From CAIKBL01 sp050247235 (GTDB lineage: Bacteria; Pseudomonadota; Gammaproteobacteria; Ga0077536), in contig JBFWUN010000013.1 of NCBI GenBank assembly GCA_050247235.1, forward strand, positions 1 through 64,000: a stretch of DNA of 64,000 bases, read 5' to 3'. The first letter of the stretch is position 1. Every line of letters begins with the position of its first letter. This document shows positions 1 to 9,144 of the stretch, piece after piece. Position numbers and translations under genes: made by a program. The notes under the pieces were generated by a model. The model searched no databases, was not told the DNA's origin, and worked only from the letters and a program-made list of their open reading frames with translations.

Positions 1-2
1 CC

Positions 3-1388
3 GCCGCGATCTACTTCGACGACATCGAGAAGTTCGGGATCTGGCCGGAGACCTACGACTGGGTCTACACGCGCGGCTGGCTGGTGGAGTTCATCGAACG
101 CGTGCTCGCATCGCCGGCGATCCTGACCACCACGTTCGAGGACTTTCGGCGCCGGCAACCGGGACGCGGACTCGTCTACCTGCCGACGGCGTCCTACAGT
201 GAAATGAACGAGTGGACCTTGCCGGCGCCAGCGGCCGCGCACTACGCCGAATTGCTGGCGCACGCGCGGGAGACCGGGCGACTGGAAGCAGACCGACCAT
301 TCCTGCGCGGCGGGATCTGGCGGAACTTCCTGTCGCGTTACGCGGAGTCGAACTGGATGCACAAGCGGATGCTGGAGCTCTCGGCGCGGCTGGCGCGGCA
401 TCCCGAGCACGCGGCGCGCGAAGATCTGCGCGGGCTGCTGCACCACGCCCAGGCCAACGATGCGTACTGGCACGGCCTGTTCGGCGGGCTCTACCTGACG
501 CACCTGCGCCGCGCGCTCTGGCGTCACCTGCTGCAGCTCGATGCCGCGCTCGGCGACGGCGCGTCCCCGCCGCCGGACTTCGACTGCGACGGCCGCCGCG
601 AACACTGGCTGCGCAATGACGCGCAGGTGCTGGTGGTGCGTGACGACGGATGGGGTGCCGCGCACGAATGGTCGAGCCTCGTGCTCGCGCACAACTTCGG
701 AGATACCCTGCGGCGATACGCCGAGCACTACCACGCCACCGCGCAGGCGGGCGCGGAAGATGGAACGACCGCCGCGCCCGCGGAAGGCATCGCCTCGGCC
801 CACGACCGGGTCGCGTACAGGCACGCCATTGCAGCCGTCAACCTCGCGCCCGACGTCACGGGCCGGCTGCTCTTCATGGAGTCGCTGCACGATGGCGCGT
901 CCCCGCCGCATCCGGTGGACGGTTACGCACTGGTGGCCGGCGATGATCCGATGCGCCTGGATTTCGCGGCCGAGGTGCCGTCGCATGGCGTCCGGATCTC
1001 GAAACGCTACGAGGCGACGGGCCACACGTTGCGCGTGACCATCCACGTCACCGGGCGCGTGCATGCACTCAGCACGGCGCTCCACCTCGCGATGCCGAGC
1101 TGTGACGGCTTCGGTGGACGCTACCGCCTCGCCGATGGATCCATCCCGGGCGGCTTCGGCCAGCCGCTCGCCCGCGAGGCCCTGCAACAGATCTGGCTCG
1201 AGGACAGCGAGCTCGCGGGCCGGATCGCGCTCGAAACCTCCCGACCGGTCGGCTTCCAGGGTGAACCATTCCATACCGTGTCGCAGTCCGAGGCAGGGTT
1301 CGAGCAGATCATGCAGGCTGTGCGACTCGAATTGCGCTGGGAGGGCTCGGCGCCGCTTGAGATCACGTTGCGCGTCGAACCCGCCTGA
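3..1388 (+). CDS. GH57-type alpha-glucan enzyme (amylase/4-alpha-glucanotransferase), C-terminal part
   Basis: The gene is cut by the left edge of the window; the reading frame is open from base 3, so the true start lies outside. The first residues contain the family signature DDIEKFGIWPETYDW, the GH57 motif that carries the acid/base aspartate (DDGEKFG-x-WP-x-TY in typical members; here Gly is replaced by Ile). The remaining ~440 residues match the layout of the DUF1925/DUF1926 domains that follow the catalytic barrel in alpha-amylase/4-alpha-glucanotransferase enzymes, which act on maltodextrins or glycogen in the cytoplasm. The nucleophile glutamate would be upstream and cannot be checked. 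A short GTG-started protein follows 71 bases downstream on the same strand. The family call is firm; the exact substrate is not. Confidence 0.82.
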   Translation, partial: AAIYFDDIEKFGIWPETYDWVYTRGWLVEFIERVLASPAILTTTFEDFRRRQPGRGLVYLPTASYSEMNEWTLPAPAAAHYAELLAHARETGRLEADRPFLRGGIWRNFLSRYAESNWMHKRMLELSARLARHPEHAAREDLRGLLHHAQANDAYWHGLFGGLYLTHLRRALWRHLLQLDAALGDGASPPPDFDCDGRREHWLRNDAQVLVVRDDGWGAAHEWSSLVLAHNFGDTLRRYAEHYHATAQAGAEDGTTAAPAEGIASAHDRVAYRHAIAAVNLAPDVTGRLLFMESLHDGASPPHPVDGYALVAGDDPMRLDFAAEVPSHGVRISKRYEATGHTLRVTIHVTGRVHALSTALHLAMPSCDGFGGRYRLADGSIPGGFGQPLAREALQQIWLEDSELAGRIALETSRPVGFQGEPFHTVSQSEAGFEQIMQAVRLELRWEGSAPLEITLRVEPA

Positions 1389-1459
1389 CACGCCCGAGCG
1401 GTGGCAATCGCGCGCGAGTGGTGGTCAAATTGCGACCATAGAGTCCTTCCGATACGCGC

Positions 1460-1981
1460 GTGACAGAGACAGCAAAAGGTTCGTTGCTGGCGGACATCAA
1501 GGCAGCCAGTGCCGTGATTCGCCAGGCCATCGCCGACGCGGACGGCCCGTTGCCACCGCACTTCCTGGTGGAATTCCTGCTCAGCCAATGGCGCAGGGTT
1601 CTCGCCCTCACGCACCACCGGGTCGGTCCGGACGACCCGGCGTGGCGCGGCGCGGTGGATACCACCAACCGCCTGCTGATGAGCGTGCTGCCGGTCACGT
1701 CGGTCGAACAGCGGACCGCACTCTCCAAGTCGCTTCCGCAGCTGATCCGCGATATCAAGCAGGGTGCACAGCTGGGCAACATCGATCCGGTGGCCATGGA
1801 CCTGTTCCTGAAGCAGCTCGGTGAACTCCATCTCGCCAAGCTCGATCCCCGCCGGCCGCTCGACAAACCCTATGCGACCGACCTGTCGGACACCATCGCG
1901 ATGGATGTCCGCGATCCGCGCTACCGTGCGCTCCTCGATCGACTCGACGGCGCCGATGGTGTCGAGCACATCGAGGTGTAG
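1460..1981 (+). CDS. DUF1631-like small protein
   Basis: A 173-residue soluble protein starting with GTG. Its middle part (about residues 33-125) resembles the C-terminal part of DUF1631 proteins: a hydrophobic FLL-x-x-WR-x-VL helix, a W-x-x-A-x-x-x-x-x-x-LL block, then a helix with LP-x-L and a final FL-x-x-LG-x-LH helix. Full DUF1631 proteins are several times longer and of unknown function; this is a stand-alone short version. No catalytic motif, signal peptide or membrane segment is visible. It lies 71 bases after the GH57 gene and converges with the TonB receptor, only three bases separating the two stop codons. Function unknown. Confidence 0.6.
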   Translation: MTETAKGSLLADIKAASAVIRQAIADADGPLPPHFLVEFLLSQWRRVLALTHHRVGPDDPAWRGAVDTTNRLLMSVLPVTSVEQRTALSKSLPQLIRDIKQGAQLGNIDPVAMDLFLKQLGELHLAKLDPRRPLDKPYATDLSDTIAMDVRDPRYRALLDRLDGADGVEHIEV

Positions 1982-1984
1982 TCG

Positions 1985-3973
1985 TCAGCGGTCGAACGCG
2001 AACCTGAGACCGACGAAACCCCCGATGCCCTGTGTTCGAAAATCGAACACTTCTTCGTACTGATCGTCGAACAGGTTCTCGATCCGCGCCGTCAGATCCA
2101 CCGCGGAGGTCAGCGCGTACTGCGCGGAGACGACCCCGAGCGTGTAGCCGGAAAGCCGGGTGCGGCCCGCAAACGTGGGCGGCAGGAACGTCAGGTCAGC
2201 GCGCTCGCCGTTGTGGATCACCTGTGCATCCACCACCAGCCGGTCGGCGCAGCCGCGCCAGTCGATTCCCAGGGTGACGGCATGGCGCGGACGCCGCACC
2301 TCGTCGAGACGTCCGCCGGCACCCGGCTCGGTCGCGTCCAGGTACGTGTAGTTTCCGTGCAGGCCAGTGCTGGCGGGAAGTGCCGCCCGGGCGCTGAGTT
2401 CTACCCCGTCACGCTTGCTCGTACCGCTGCGGTTGCGCGCGGTGAATTCCCCGAGGATGGGATCGAACACGAATCCTTCGATCTCGTCGGTAAGATGTTC
2501 GTTGAAGTACGTGGCGCCGAGGGTCAGGCGCTCGGCAAACAGCCGCTGCCGGACCCCGATCTCGTAGCCGTGCGAACGCTCGGGTGACAGGCTGGAATTG
2601 CCGCGGAAGGGCAATCCGCCGTTGCTGAAGAAGCCGTATCGCTCCGAGAACGTGGGCGCCTTCTGTCCGGTGGCGTACGCGCCCGAGATCGTGGTGCCGG
2701 TTCGCGCGAGCAGGTGCGAGAGCGTGACCCGGTAGGTCCCCACGTCCGCGAAATCGCTGTTGTCGTCCCAGCGCCCGCTGACACCCGCAACCGTGTCCCG
2801 TGCAACCGTCGCGCGATACTCGACGACGTACCCGAGCGTGTGACGGCGGCGATCCTGGTTGGGATCCGCGCCGAACACCACGGGGCCACGCTGCGCGAAT
2901 TCCTCCATGTCGTAGTCCACGGCGACGGTGAAGCTGTGCGCGAGCGGCAGCGCGTGCGTGGTATCGAACCGCCAGTTCGACTGGTAATCCAGCGAGTACT
3001 TGCGACCCTCGGTGCGCCGGTTGCCCGCGTCGGTCGGATCACGCGTGAGGTTGTCGAGCTTCGTCCACCCGCCGATCAGCGTGTGCACCCAGCGGCGATC
3101 GAACGTGGCCAGTTCGGCCCGACCGCCCAGGTACCCCTGCACGCTGTCGATGGTCGCATCCACGTCCCGGTTGCGCCCGTCACCCAGGAAATCGGGCGTA
3201 TCGAACTCGGTCTCGGTGTCTGTCAGCCGTCCGTACACGTCCAGCTTCAGCTGTTCGCGCGGCTGCCACCCGAGTTTCAGGTTGACCGTCGCGTTCCGAT
3301 AGCCATCGTCTTCGGAACCGGTTCGCGACACGTTGGTACCGCCCGCGTCCAGGTAGCTCAATCCGACGCGCGCGCGCCACGTGTCGCGCGCGGTGCCGAG
3401 CGAGAGCGATCCGTTCTCGGTGCCGAACGAACCCGTCTCCACGCGGCCCGCCAGTTCGAGTGGCCGCCGGGCCCCGCGCGTGATGATGTTCAACACGCCG
3501 GCCAGCGCGTCGCTGCCCCACAGCGCGCTCTGCGGTCCGCGCACGATTTCGATGCGCTCCACGTCAGTCGCCGTCAGGTGGGCGAAATCGAACTCGTCGT
3601 TCTGGCTGAAGTCGTTCGCTTCCACGCCATCGATCAGGACGAGCAGGTGATTGCCTTCGGCCCCGCGCACGCGAACCTGCGTCTGCGCCCCGGCGCCGCC
3701 GTTGCGGCTCACGGACAGTCCCGGCACCGTGCGCAACAGGTCGCTGACGTACTGCGGATTCCGGCGCGCAATCTCGTCACGGGTGATGACCGTGACGCCG
3801 GCCCCGGCTGCAGCGACGGGCACCGGCACCCGCGCGGCACTGACGACGAGTTCCTCCGGCGACACTTCGGCATCGGCGGCAGCCATCGCCGGGCCCATGG
3901 ACAGGCCGAGCACGAAGGGCAGAACGTGGACTTGGGACAGGCGGAAGCGGATCGAAAAATGTACGCTGCGCAT
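1985..3973 (-). CDS. btuB: TonB-dependent outer-membrane receptor, BtuB-like (cobalamin uptake)
   Basis: A 662-residue outer-membrane receptor. An N-terminal signal peptide (about residues 1-32, ending AMA) is followed by the TonB box EELVVSAARVP, a plug domain (VRVRGAEGNHLLVLIDGVEAND, split here as VRVRGAEG and LVLIDGVEAND; later IEIVRGPQSALWGSDALAGV) and a long beta-barrel ending in a typical C-terminal strand (FVGLRFAFDR). The frame is open for 40 more codons upstream, but that stretch is the riboswitch aptamer, so the ATG at 3973 is preferred. The cobalamin riboswitch directly upstream assigns the substrate as vitamin B12 or a related corrinoid, and predicts repression when cobalamin is plentiful. 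No btuCDF or cob genes lie next to it. Confidence 0.9.
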   Translation of the reverse strand: MRSVHFSIRFRLSQVHVLPFVLGLSMGPAMAAADAEVSPEELVVSAARVPVPVAAAGAGVTVITRDEIARRNPQYVSDLLRTVPGLSVSRNGGAGAQTQVRVRGAEGNHLLVLIDGVEANDFSQNDEFDFAHLTATDVERIEIVRGPQSALWGSDALAGVLNIITRGARRPLELAGRVETGSFGTENGSLSLGTARDTWRARVGLSYLDAGGTNVSRTGSEDDGYRNATVNLKLGWQPREQLKLDVYGRLTDTETEFDTPDFLGDGRNRDVDATIDSVQGYLGGRAELATFDRRWVHTLIGGWTKLDNLTRDPTDAGNRRTEGRKYSLDYQSNWRFDTTHALPLAHSFTVAVDYDMEEFAQRGPVVFGADPNQDRRRHTLGYVVEYRATVARDTVAGVSGRWDDNSDFADVGTYRVTLSHLLARTGTTISGAYATGQKAPTFSERYGFFSNGGLPFRGNSSLSPERSHGYEIGVRQRLFAERLTLGATYFNEHLTDEIEGFVFDPILGEFTARNRSGTSKRDGVELSARAALPASTGLHGNYTYLDATEPGAGGRLDEVRRPRHAVTLGIDWRGCADRLVVDAQVIHNGERADLTFLPPTFAGRTRLSGYTLGVVSAQYALTSAVDLTARIENLFDDQYEEVFDFRTQGIGGFVGLRFAFDR

Positions 3974-4099
3974 TGCGGGTGCTCCACCAGCGCTCACGCC
4001 CGAGCGCGGGTCTTGGATTGGAGCGCGGCAGGTCACGACGAATGCGCGAGTACAGTTGCTCGCGACCGAGCGCACCCACCGCGACTCGGACATGCAATC

Positions 4100-4312
4100 G
4101 CGACGGGCCGGTCTCCGGGCTCACGAACGCGCGATCTGGAGGAGACCGCACCAGCGCTCGTCTTCCCATGCCCGCAGGCACAGTGACGTAAGGAGCGCAT
4201 TTCTTCGTTTACCGTTGCGGGGGCAGCGCCGGCCTTGCACGACATCCATCGTGCGCACCGGCTTCCCGATTATCCCGGCGACTGGACTGTCACCGGGCAC
4301 CCGTCTCGAAAT
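4100..4312 (-). promoter_or_regulatory. Cobalamin (B12) riboswitch
   Basis: Read on the minus strand, the leader shows the conserved blocks of the cobalamin aptamer in order: GGTGCCCGGTGACAGTCC near 4285-4303, GGGAAGCCGGTGCG near 4253-4268, the highly conserved GGCGCTGCCCCCGCAACGG near 4217-4236, GGGAAGACGAGCG near 4155-4170, and the B12 box GAGCCCGGAGACCGGCC near 4107-4123. The block order and spacing fit the btuB/cob class. It ends about 130 bases before the receptor start at 3973, leaving room for an expression platform that would hide the ribosome binding site or form a terminator. Confidence 0.93.
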
Positions 4313-4378
4313 CGGCAAGGAGCCTAACGGTCGTGTCGTGCGAACGTCAAGCGATATGCTCGGCGCACTGCGCCCCCT

Positions 4379-4410
4379 AAAAAAAAAGGGCATCACCGCA
4401 GTGATGCCCT
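4379..4410 (-). terminator. Rho-independent terminator of the HU-like gene
   Basis: On the minus strand, 27 bases past the stop codon of the HU-like gene, GGGCATCAC-TGCG-GTGATGCCC forms a perfect 9-bp stem with a four-base loop, followed at once by nine T residues (A run 4379-4387 on the plus strand). This is a textbook intrinsic terminator. It also insulates the cobalamin riboswitch/btuB unit from upstream read-through. Confidence 0.95.
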
Positions 4411-4436
4411 TCTTTCCGGCGCAGTGGCTCCCAGGA

Positions 4437-4772
4437 TCAGGAAGCGACCGCGTCCTTCAGCGCCTTGAGCGCGGATGCGCGGACCGAAACGCTCGCCGGA
4501 CGGGCCTCCACCTTCACCATCTCGCCGGTGAACGGGTTGCGCGCCATGCCCGCCTTGCGCGCGGCCTTCTTCACCCGGCGGAGCTTCACGCCGAGTTCGG
4601 GCACGCTGATTTCTCCCGAACCCCGCGCGTTCAGGTGACGCACGGCATGTTCACGCATCGCGGCGAGCACCGCCTGGACCTGCTTTTTGGTCAGGTCGGT
4701 CGATTCGGCGATTGCCGCCACAATCTGGCTCTTCGTCTCACGTTCCTTAATCGCTGGTTTCGCTCGGCTCAT
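4437..4772 (-). CDS. HU/IHF-family DNA-binding protein
   Basis: A 111-residue basic protein of the bacterial histone-like HU/IHF family. An N-terminal extension of about 13 residues precedes the two helices (SQIVAAIAESTDLTKKQVQAV); the beta-arm region carries the diagnostic RNPFTGE (canonical RNPxTGE), whose proline intercalates into bent DNA, followed by KVEARPASVSVR. It is somewhat longer than standard ~90-residue HU and unusually rich in Lys/Arg around residues 63-76 (KLRRVKKAARKAGMARNP). It forms a single-gene unit with its own promoter candidate upstream and a strong terminator. It probably acts as a dimeric nucleoid-associated protein, but its exact role is not deducible. Confidence 0.88.
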   Translation of the reverse strand: MSRAKPAIKERETKSQIVAAIAESTDLTKKQVQAVLAAMREHAVRHLNARGSGEISVPELGVKLRRVKKAARKAGMARNPFTGEMVKVEARPASVSVRASALKALKDAVAS

Positions 4773-4984
4773 ATTGGTTCATTCCTCCCGCAGGTTTGGG
4801 TTCACGAGGTGCGCGGGGAAAGTCGTGGTGCTGCCGGTCACTGGGTGCTGCGGCCCTCGCCGCGGGCTTTCGATACGTCACCAGTCTGCCGTCCTCGCGC
4901 GCTCCGTCGCATGTCGAATCTTCCTCGGCATGACGCGGAATCCGGCGTCATGATGTTTGGAAGCGCAAACTTTTTGCGGCGGCT

Positions 4985-5013
4985 AATATATCCCTTCGCC
5001 CGGGTTTTGTAAG
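4985..5013 (-). promoter_or_regulatory. Candidate sigma-70 promoter for the HU-like gene
   Basis: On the minus strand, CTTACA (5008-5013) and TATATT (4985-4990) are separated by exactly 17 bases, matching the -35/-10 consensus at 4/6 and 5/6 positions. It points toward the HU-like gene, whose ATG lies about 210 bases downstream, so a long untranslated leader would result. The surrounding 280-base gap (4773-5052) holds no other gene I can support. Confidence 0.45.
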
Positions 5014-5052
5014 CCTTGACACTCCACTTTTTCAGCGGCAAGTGCCGCATTT

Positions 5053-6609
5053 TCACGGGTTGACCGGCTCACCATGGCGGGCCAGCAGCGCGCGGACGGT
5101 GCGCCTGCCATTGCCGACCTCGCTCTCCGCCGCGTCGATGACGCGCAGCGAATCGCGCAGCCGCTCGTAGGGAAACATCGGCGGCAGTCCGTTGTCCGGG
5201 AAGTTGCGGAATGCCACCATCAGAACGTAGGGGCAATCCCGCAGCGCGGCCGCGGGATCCTTGCGATGGCGAGCCATGTCCCGTACCTCCCGACGCAGAT
5301 GGAACATCGTCACCTCCGGGATTGGGCTCATCACGCATGCGTCGGCGGGCAGCCGTGTCGCGGCACGCGTGAGCAGCGCCCGGACCGGCGCAAACGCTTC
5401 CTCCTGCACGAGCGCCGCATGCGGTGACGCGACGTGGTACCGGGCCGGCGAGCGCGCGACACTCGCGGCCACGCCCTCACCACCACGCCGGATCTCCGCA
5501 ACCATCAGCGTCGTGCTCGGCCACGTGAACAGCAGCACCAGGCTCGGCAACGCGAGCAGAATCCATTGCCGCGACGGCCGCGGAAACCGCTGTGCGCCGT
5601 GCGCGAGCCCGATGAGCGCGTAACCGAACAGGACAGGCAGCAGCACGAACAGAAAGCGTCGCGCGTGGTGCGGATACGGCCACAGGAGAATCATCACCAC
5701 GTACGCGGCGACATAGACGGCATCCGCCTCCAGCCTCCGCAGGCGCGCAAGCAACGTCCCGGCGGCCAGCCCCGCGAGCACGGCAACACCGATCCCGACG
5801 TGCCAGCCGGCGCCGAGGTCGAAGCTCCGCGGCGCGTAGTACACCATTGCATCAACCATTGTCGCCGCGCGCGCGACCAGTGCCGTCGCGGTCGTTCCGG
5901 CCGCGCCGAGCGCGTTGTCCGAGTACGAGGCGTCGAGCGACATCAGGTGCCGCCCGGCCTGCCACGCGAGCACCGGCAACCATCCGCAGGCGAGCGGCAG
6001 GAGGCCGGCGCGGCGCCCGCGTGCGACCCACGCGATGGAGAAGGCGAACAGCAGCGACAGTCCGGCGGTGCGCGTCAGGCCCGCTGCCGCGCACAGGACC
6101 CCGGCGAGGATCCAGCGACCGTGCGCGCCGGGGGGCGGTTCCGCGGCGAGCACGAGAAGCGCGCCAAGCGACAGCGCCAGGTACAACGGCTCGCTCTGGA
6201 CATCGAGTGCGGTCAGCAGCGTGACCGGCAGGGTCGTCCATATCGCCGCGATCGCAAACGCGGGGGCGCGGGGTATTCCCAGCCGCCGGTACCAGCACAT
6301 CGTGAGTGCCGCGCTCGTCCCGAGCAAGCCCGTATTGACCGCAAGCGCGGGCATCAGCGCAAGCGGGCCGGCCCCGACGGCAGCGAGAACCCCCGGATAC
6401 AACGGGGGAAACGGGTACTGCCCGGCGAGCCAGCGCCAGGACGGGACCGCCACGTCCGGTGACCGCAGCGCCTCCGCCATCAGCAGGTAGATGTATCCGT
6501 CGGCCAGGAGTCCGATCGCATCACGGCGACACGCCAGCGCGAACAGCAGCGCGGCGGTCAGCGCGCCGAGGATCACGGCGCCAATCCGGAATGCCGGCGA
6601 CAGTCGCAT
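5053..6609 (-). CDS. Polytopic membrane protein, GT39/ArnT-like glycosyltransferase candidate
   Basis: A 518-residue integral membrane protein with about ten hydrophobic segments spread over residues 8-430, followed by a soluble C-terminal part of ~130 residues. The first periplasmic loop carries DGYIYLLMAEALR and GQYPFPPLYPGVLA, resembling the acidic/aromatic first loop of polyprenyl-phosphate-sugar transferases (GT39/PMT/ArnT fold). If correct, it would move a sugar from a lipid-phosphate donor to an acceptor outside the membrane. The frame stays open 117 codons upstream, but that part overlaps the SDR gene antisense in frame and is Arg-rich, so the ATG at 6609 is used. It lies 26 bases after the SDR stop, probably cotranscribed. 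Donor and acceptor cannot be inferred. Confidence 0.6.
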   Translation of the reverse strand: MRLSPAFRIGAVILGALTAALLFALACRRDAIGLLADGYIYLLMAEALRSPDVAVPSWRWLAGQYPFPPLYPGVLAAVGAGPLALMPALAVNTGLLGTSAALTMCWYRRLGIPRAPAFAIAAIWTTLPVTLLTALDVQSEPLYLALSLGALLVLAAEPPPGAHGRWILAGVLCAAAGLTRTAGLSLLFAFSIAWVARGRRAGLLPLACGWLPVLAWQAGRHLMSLDASYSDNALGAAGTTATALVARAATMVDAMVYYAPRSFDLGAGWHVGIGVAVLAGLAAGTLLARLRRLEADAVYVAAYVVMILLWPYPHHARRFLFVLLPVLFGYALIGLAHGAQRFPRPSRQWILLALPSLVLLFTWPSTTLMVAEIRRGGEGVAASVARSPARYHVASPHAALVQEEAFAPVRALLTRAATRLPADACVMSPIPEVTMFHLRREVRDMARHRKDPAAALRDCPYVLMVAFRNFPDNGLPPMFPYERLRDSLRVIDAAESEVGNGRRTVRALLARHGEPVNP

Positions 6610-6635
6610 GAAAGCTGGCGGACGTTGCGTCGCGT

Positions 6636-7451
6636 TCAATCGAGGCGCCGGAAATCGCGTTCGCGGGAGGCGATCATCGCACGCAGGAAGTGCCCTGGCA
6701 GCAGGCGCGCGGCGAGCGCGAGCGCGCGATTGACCCGGCCGGGCACGTGCACCAGGACGCCGCGCTCGACGGCGGCGAGACCAGCGGTGACGACCTCTTC
6801 TGCCGACAGCCACAGCCACGCGGGCAGACGGGATACATGCGGCCGCATGCCGTTCACGTCGTGAAACTCGGTCCGCGTGAACCCCGGACACAGCGCCGTC
6901 ACGCGCACGCCGTACGGTCGGACCTCGAGTGCCAGGCATTCGCTGAACTTCACGAGCCACGCCTTGGCCGGCGCGTAGAGCGTGTGACCGGCGCTGCCCG
7001 GCATCAGGCCGGCCAGCGACGCGACGTTGACGACCCAGGCGTCGCCCCGACTCCGCAGCCGTGGCATCAGCCGGTGACAGAGCTCCGCCGTCGCATTCAC
7101 CATGACCTGCTGAAAGGCTGCGTGCGTCGACCAGTCATGCCCCAGGTAGCTGCCGGGCACACCGTAGCCCGCGTTGTTCACGAGCCCTGTGATCTCGAGT
7201 TCGCACCGCGTTATCTCGTCCACGATCCGTCGCGGCGTTGCAGGCTCGGCGAGGTCGGCACCCAGTGTATGCACGGTCACGCCGTGTCGCCCGGAGAGTT
7301 CCGCCGCCAGCGCCGCGAGGCGTTCGGTCCGGCGTGCCACCAGCAGCAGGTCGTAGCCGCGGGCAGCGAGCTGGCGCGCGAATTCGGCCCCGAGACCCGC
7401 TGATGCACCGGTCACGACGGCGGCCGGACGGCGGCATTCAGCCATCCGCAT
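6636..7451 (-). CDS. Short-chain dehydrogenase/reductase (SDR)
   Basis: A 271-residue classical SDR. The nucleotide-binding motif TGASAGLG (about residues 14-21) is followed by ARR, which favours NADP(H); NNAG at about 91-94; the catalytic Ser in NVASLAG and Tyr/Lys in YAPAKAW complete the triad. An extended C-terminal tail rich in Ala/Leu/Arg (ALALAARLLPGHFLRAM) is typical of SDRs near the membrane that act on lipophilic or acyl substrates. Two starts are possible, ATG at 7451 or 7445; both overlap the 3' end of the SulP gene by 8-14 bases, implying translational coupling with the upstream sulfur operon. The substrate is unknown. Confidence 0.85.
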   Translation of the reverse strand: MRMAECRRPAAVVTGASAGLGAEFARQLAARGYDLLLVARRTERLAALAAELSGRHGVTVHTLGADLAEPATPRRIVDEITRCELEITGLVNNAGYGVPGSYLGHDWSTHAAFQQVMVNATAELCHRLMPRLRSRGDAWVVNVASLAGLMPGSAGHTLYAPAKAWLVKFSECLALEVRPYGVRVTALCPGFTRTEFHDVNGMRPHVSRLPAWLWLSAEEVVTAGLAAVERGVLVHVPGRVNRALALAARLLPGHFLRAMIASRERDFRRLD

Positions 7452-9135
7452 TCAGCGCGACGAATGCATCGTGAGTAAAGCGGAACGGCGGCGCGGCGAG
7501 TTCCTGGAGAAATGTCGAGCGCGCCAGCCGATCGAGCACCGGCCCCTTGACCTCGGCAAGGTGAAGCCGCACGCCGCGCCCCTGGAGACTGCGATTAAGC
7601 TCGCGCAGTCCCTCCAATCCCGTGAGATCGATCTGGTTGACCGCTGAAAGATCCAGCAGCAGGTGTTCGAGTCCGGGGCGCGACGAGATTGCCGCCTGGA
7701 TCGCCTGTTCGACGGGTCGCACGTTCGCGAAGAAGAGATCCGCGTCGATGCGCAGGGCGAGCAGGTGCGGAAAGGTCTCCACGGCCGCGCGCTTCACGTT
7801 CCGGTAGTGAGAAGTTCCCGGCACCCGGCCGATCTCCGCGATATGCGGCATCGAGGCCTGCCACACGATGGTGGTCAGCGAGAGCGCGACGCCGAGCAGG
7901 ATGCCAAGTTCGATACCGAACACCAGCACACCGCCCGCGGTCCCCAGGTAGGCCCAGGCGTCGCCGCGCGAATAGCCCCAGGCTTCCTTCAGCACGTGGG
8001 TATCGATCAGGCCCATCACGGGCACGATGATCGCCGCCGCCAGCACCGCGCTGGGCAGCCGCGTGAACAACTCTGTCAGCCACGTGACGACGCCCAGCAT
8101 CATCAGCGCCGCGAATACGCCGGCCAGCGGGGTCCGCGCCCCCGCGCTGAAATTCACGATGGAGCGCGACAACCCCCCGGTGACCGGGAATCCACCTGAA
8201 ATCGCCGCCGCGCAGTTCGCGGCGCCCAGTCCGCGCAGTTCCGCGTTGGGGTCGATGCGTTCGCGCCGCTGGAGCGCGAGCGACTGGGCGACCGACACGC
8301 TCTCGACAAATCCGATCAGACCGATCACGAACGCGGGAAGCAGCAGCGACTTGACTTGCGCGAGCGTCGGAATGGCGATGCCGAACCCGGGAATGCCGGC
8401 GGGTATCACCCCGACGACCGCCACGCGATACCGATCGTCCAGGTCGAACATCCCGGTCGCGAGGATCGCGACGATCACGACCAGGAGCGGCGCGAGCTTG
8501 CGCGCGATGTCGATCACGCCCGTGCGCATCCCGAGCTGTCTTCCCGTCCAGCGAATCGCGCGCGGCAGCCACCACAGGGCAGCCAGCGCGGCCAGGCCCA
8601 CCGCGGCCGTGGGCGGCTGCACGGTGTGGGCCGCCGCGATCAGCGCGCGTGCGAGCTCGAGCGCGGTTTCACCCTCTCCCCGCATGCCGAGCAGGGGCTT
8701 GAGCTGGCCGAGGACGATCAGGATCGCCGCGCCGGTCATGAACCCGGAAACCACCGGGTGACTCATCAGGTTGGCGACGTAGCCCATCCGCAGGAATCCG
8801 GCCAGGAACAGCATCGCGCCGGACAGCATCGCGAGCCATGCCGCGAGCATCGTGTACGTCGCCGTGTCGGTCGCTTCCAGGCCGGACAGGGTGGCCGCGG
8901 TCATCAGCGAGATCACCGCGACGGGTCCGACCGAGAGGGCGCTGCTGGTGCCGAACAGCGCGTACGCGATGAGCGGCAGGATGCTCGCGTAGAGTCCCGT
9001 CTGCAGCGGCATGCCGGCGACCTGCGCATACGCGAGGCTCTGCGGGACCAGCATCACCACCACGATGACGGCCGCGCCCAGGTCGTGACCCGCGCGCTGC
9101 CGATCGTAATCCTTCCACCGTGCGAGCATCGGCAC
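7438..9135 (-). CDS. SulP-family anion permease (SLC26-like) with STAS domain
   Basis: A 565-residue inner-membrane transporter. The N-terminal two thirds contain about ten to twelve hydrophobic segments with the SulP signature region (VVVMLVPQSLAYAQVAGMP, QTGLYASILP, SVGPVAVISLMT); a cytoplasmic STAS domain occupies about residues 435-555 (LLLDLSAVNQIDLTGLEGL). The family moves sulfate, bicarbonate or other anions. The first codon is GTG at 9135, with an in-frame ATG two codons later (9129). It is the fourth gene of a run read from the bigR-type repressor (10693) through two YeeE/YedE proteins and a DUF442 protein. By context it probably handles sulfite/sulfate produced by persulfide oxidation. 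Confidence 0.88.
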   Translation of the reverse strand: MPMLARWKDYDRQRAGHDLGAAVIVVVMLVPQSLAYAQVAGMPLQTGLYASILPLIAYALFGTSSALSVGPVAVISLMTAATLSGLEATDTATYTMLAAWLAMLSGAMLFLAGFLRMGYVANLMSHPVVSGFMTGAAILIVLGQLKPLLGMRGEGETALELARALIAAAHTVQPPTAAVGLAALAALWWLPRAIRWTGRQLGMRTGVIDIARKLAPLLVVIVAILATGMFDLDDRYRVAVVGVIPAGIPGFGIAIPTLAQVKSLLLPAFVIGLIGFVESVSVAQSLALQRRERIDPNAELRGLGAANCAAAISGGFPVTGGLSRSIVNFSAGARTPLAGVFAALMMLGVVTWLTELFTRLPSAVLAAAIIVPVMGLIDTHVLKEAWGYSRGDAWAYLGTAGGVLVFGIELGILLGVALSLTTIVWQASMPHIAEIGRVPGTSHYRNVKRAAVETFPHLLALRIDADLFFANVRPVEQAIQAAISSRPGLEHLLLDLSAVNQIDLTGLEGLRELNRSLQGRGVRLHLAEVKGPVLDRLARSTFLQELAAPPFRFTHDAFVALNADG

Positions 9136-9144
9136 GGCCCGGGC

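Noticed and set aside
2714..4186. A 490-codon plus-strand frame opposite btuB
   Set aside because: Antisense to a TonB receptor and to the cobalamin riboswitch; no domain.
4838..5056. A 72-codon basic minus-strand ORF (MKMRHLPLKKW...)
   Set aside because: It covers the promoter candidate of the HU-like gene, has no clear ribosome site and matches no family I know.
6610..6960. N-terminal extension of the GT39-like membrane protein
   Set aside because: The added 117 residues are Arg-rich, hydrophilic and overlap the SDR gene on the same strand in another frame; the hydrophobic start at 6609 is more natural.
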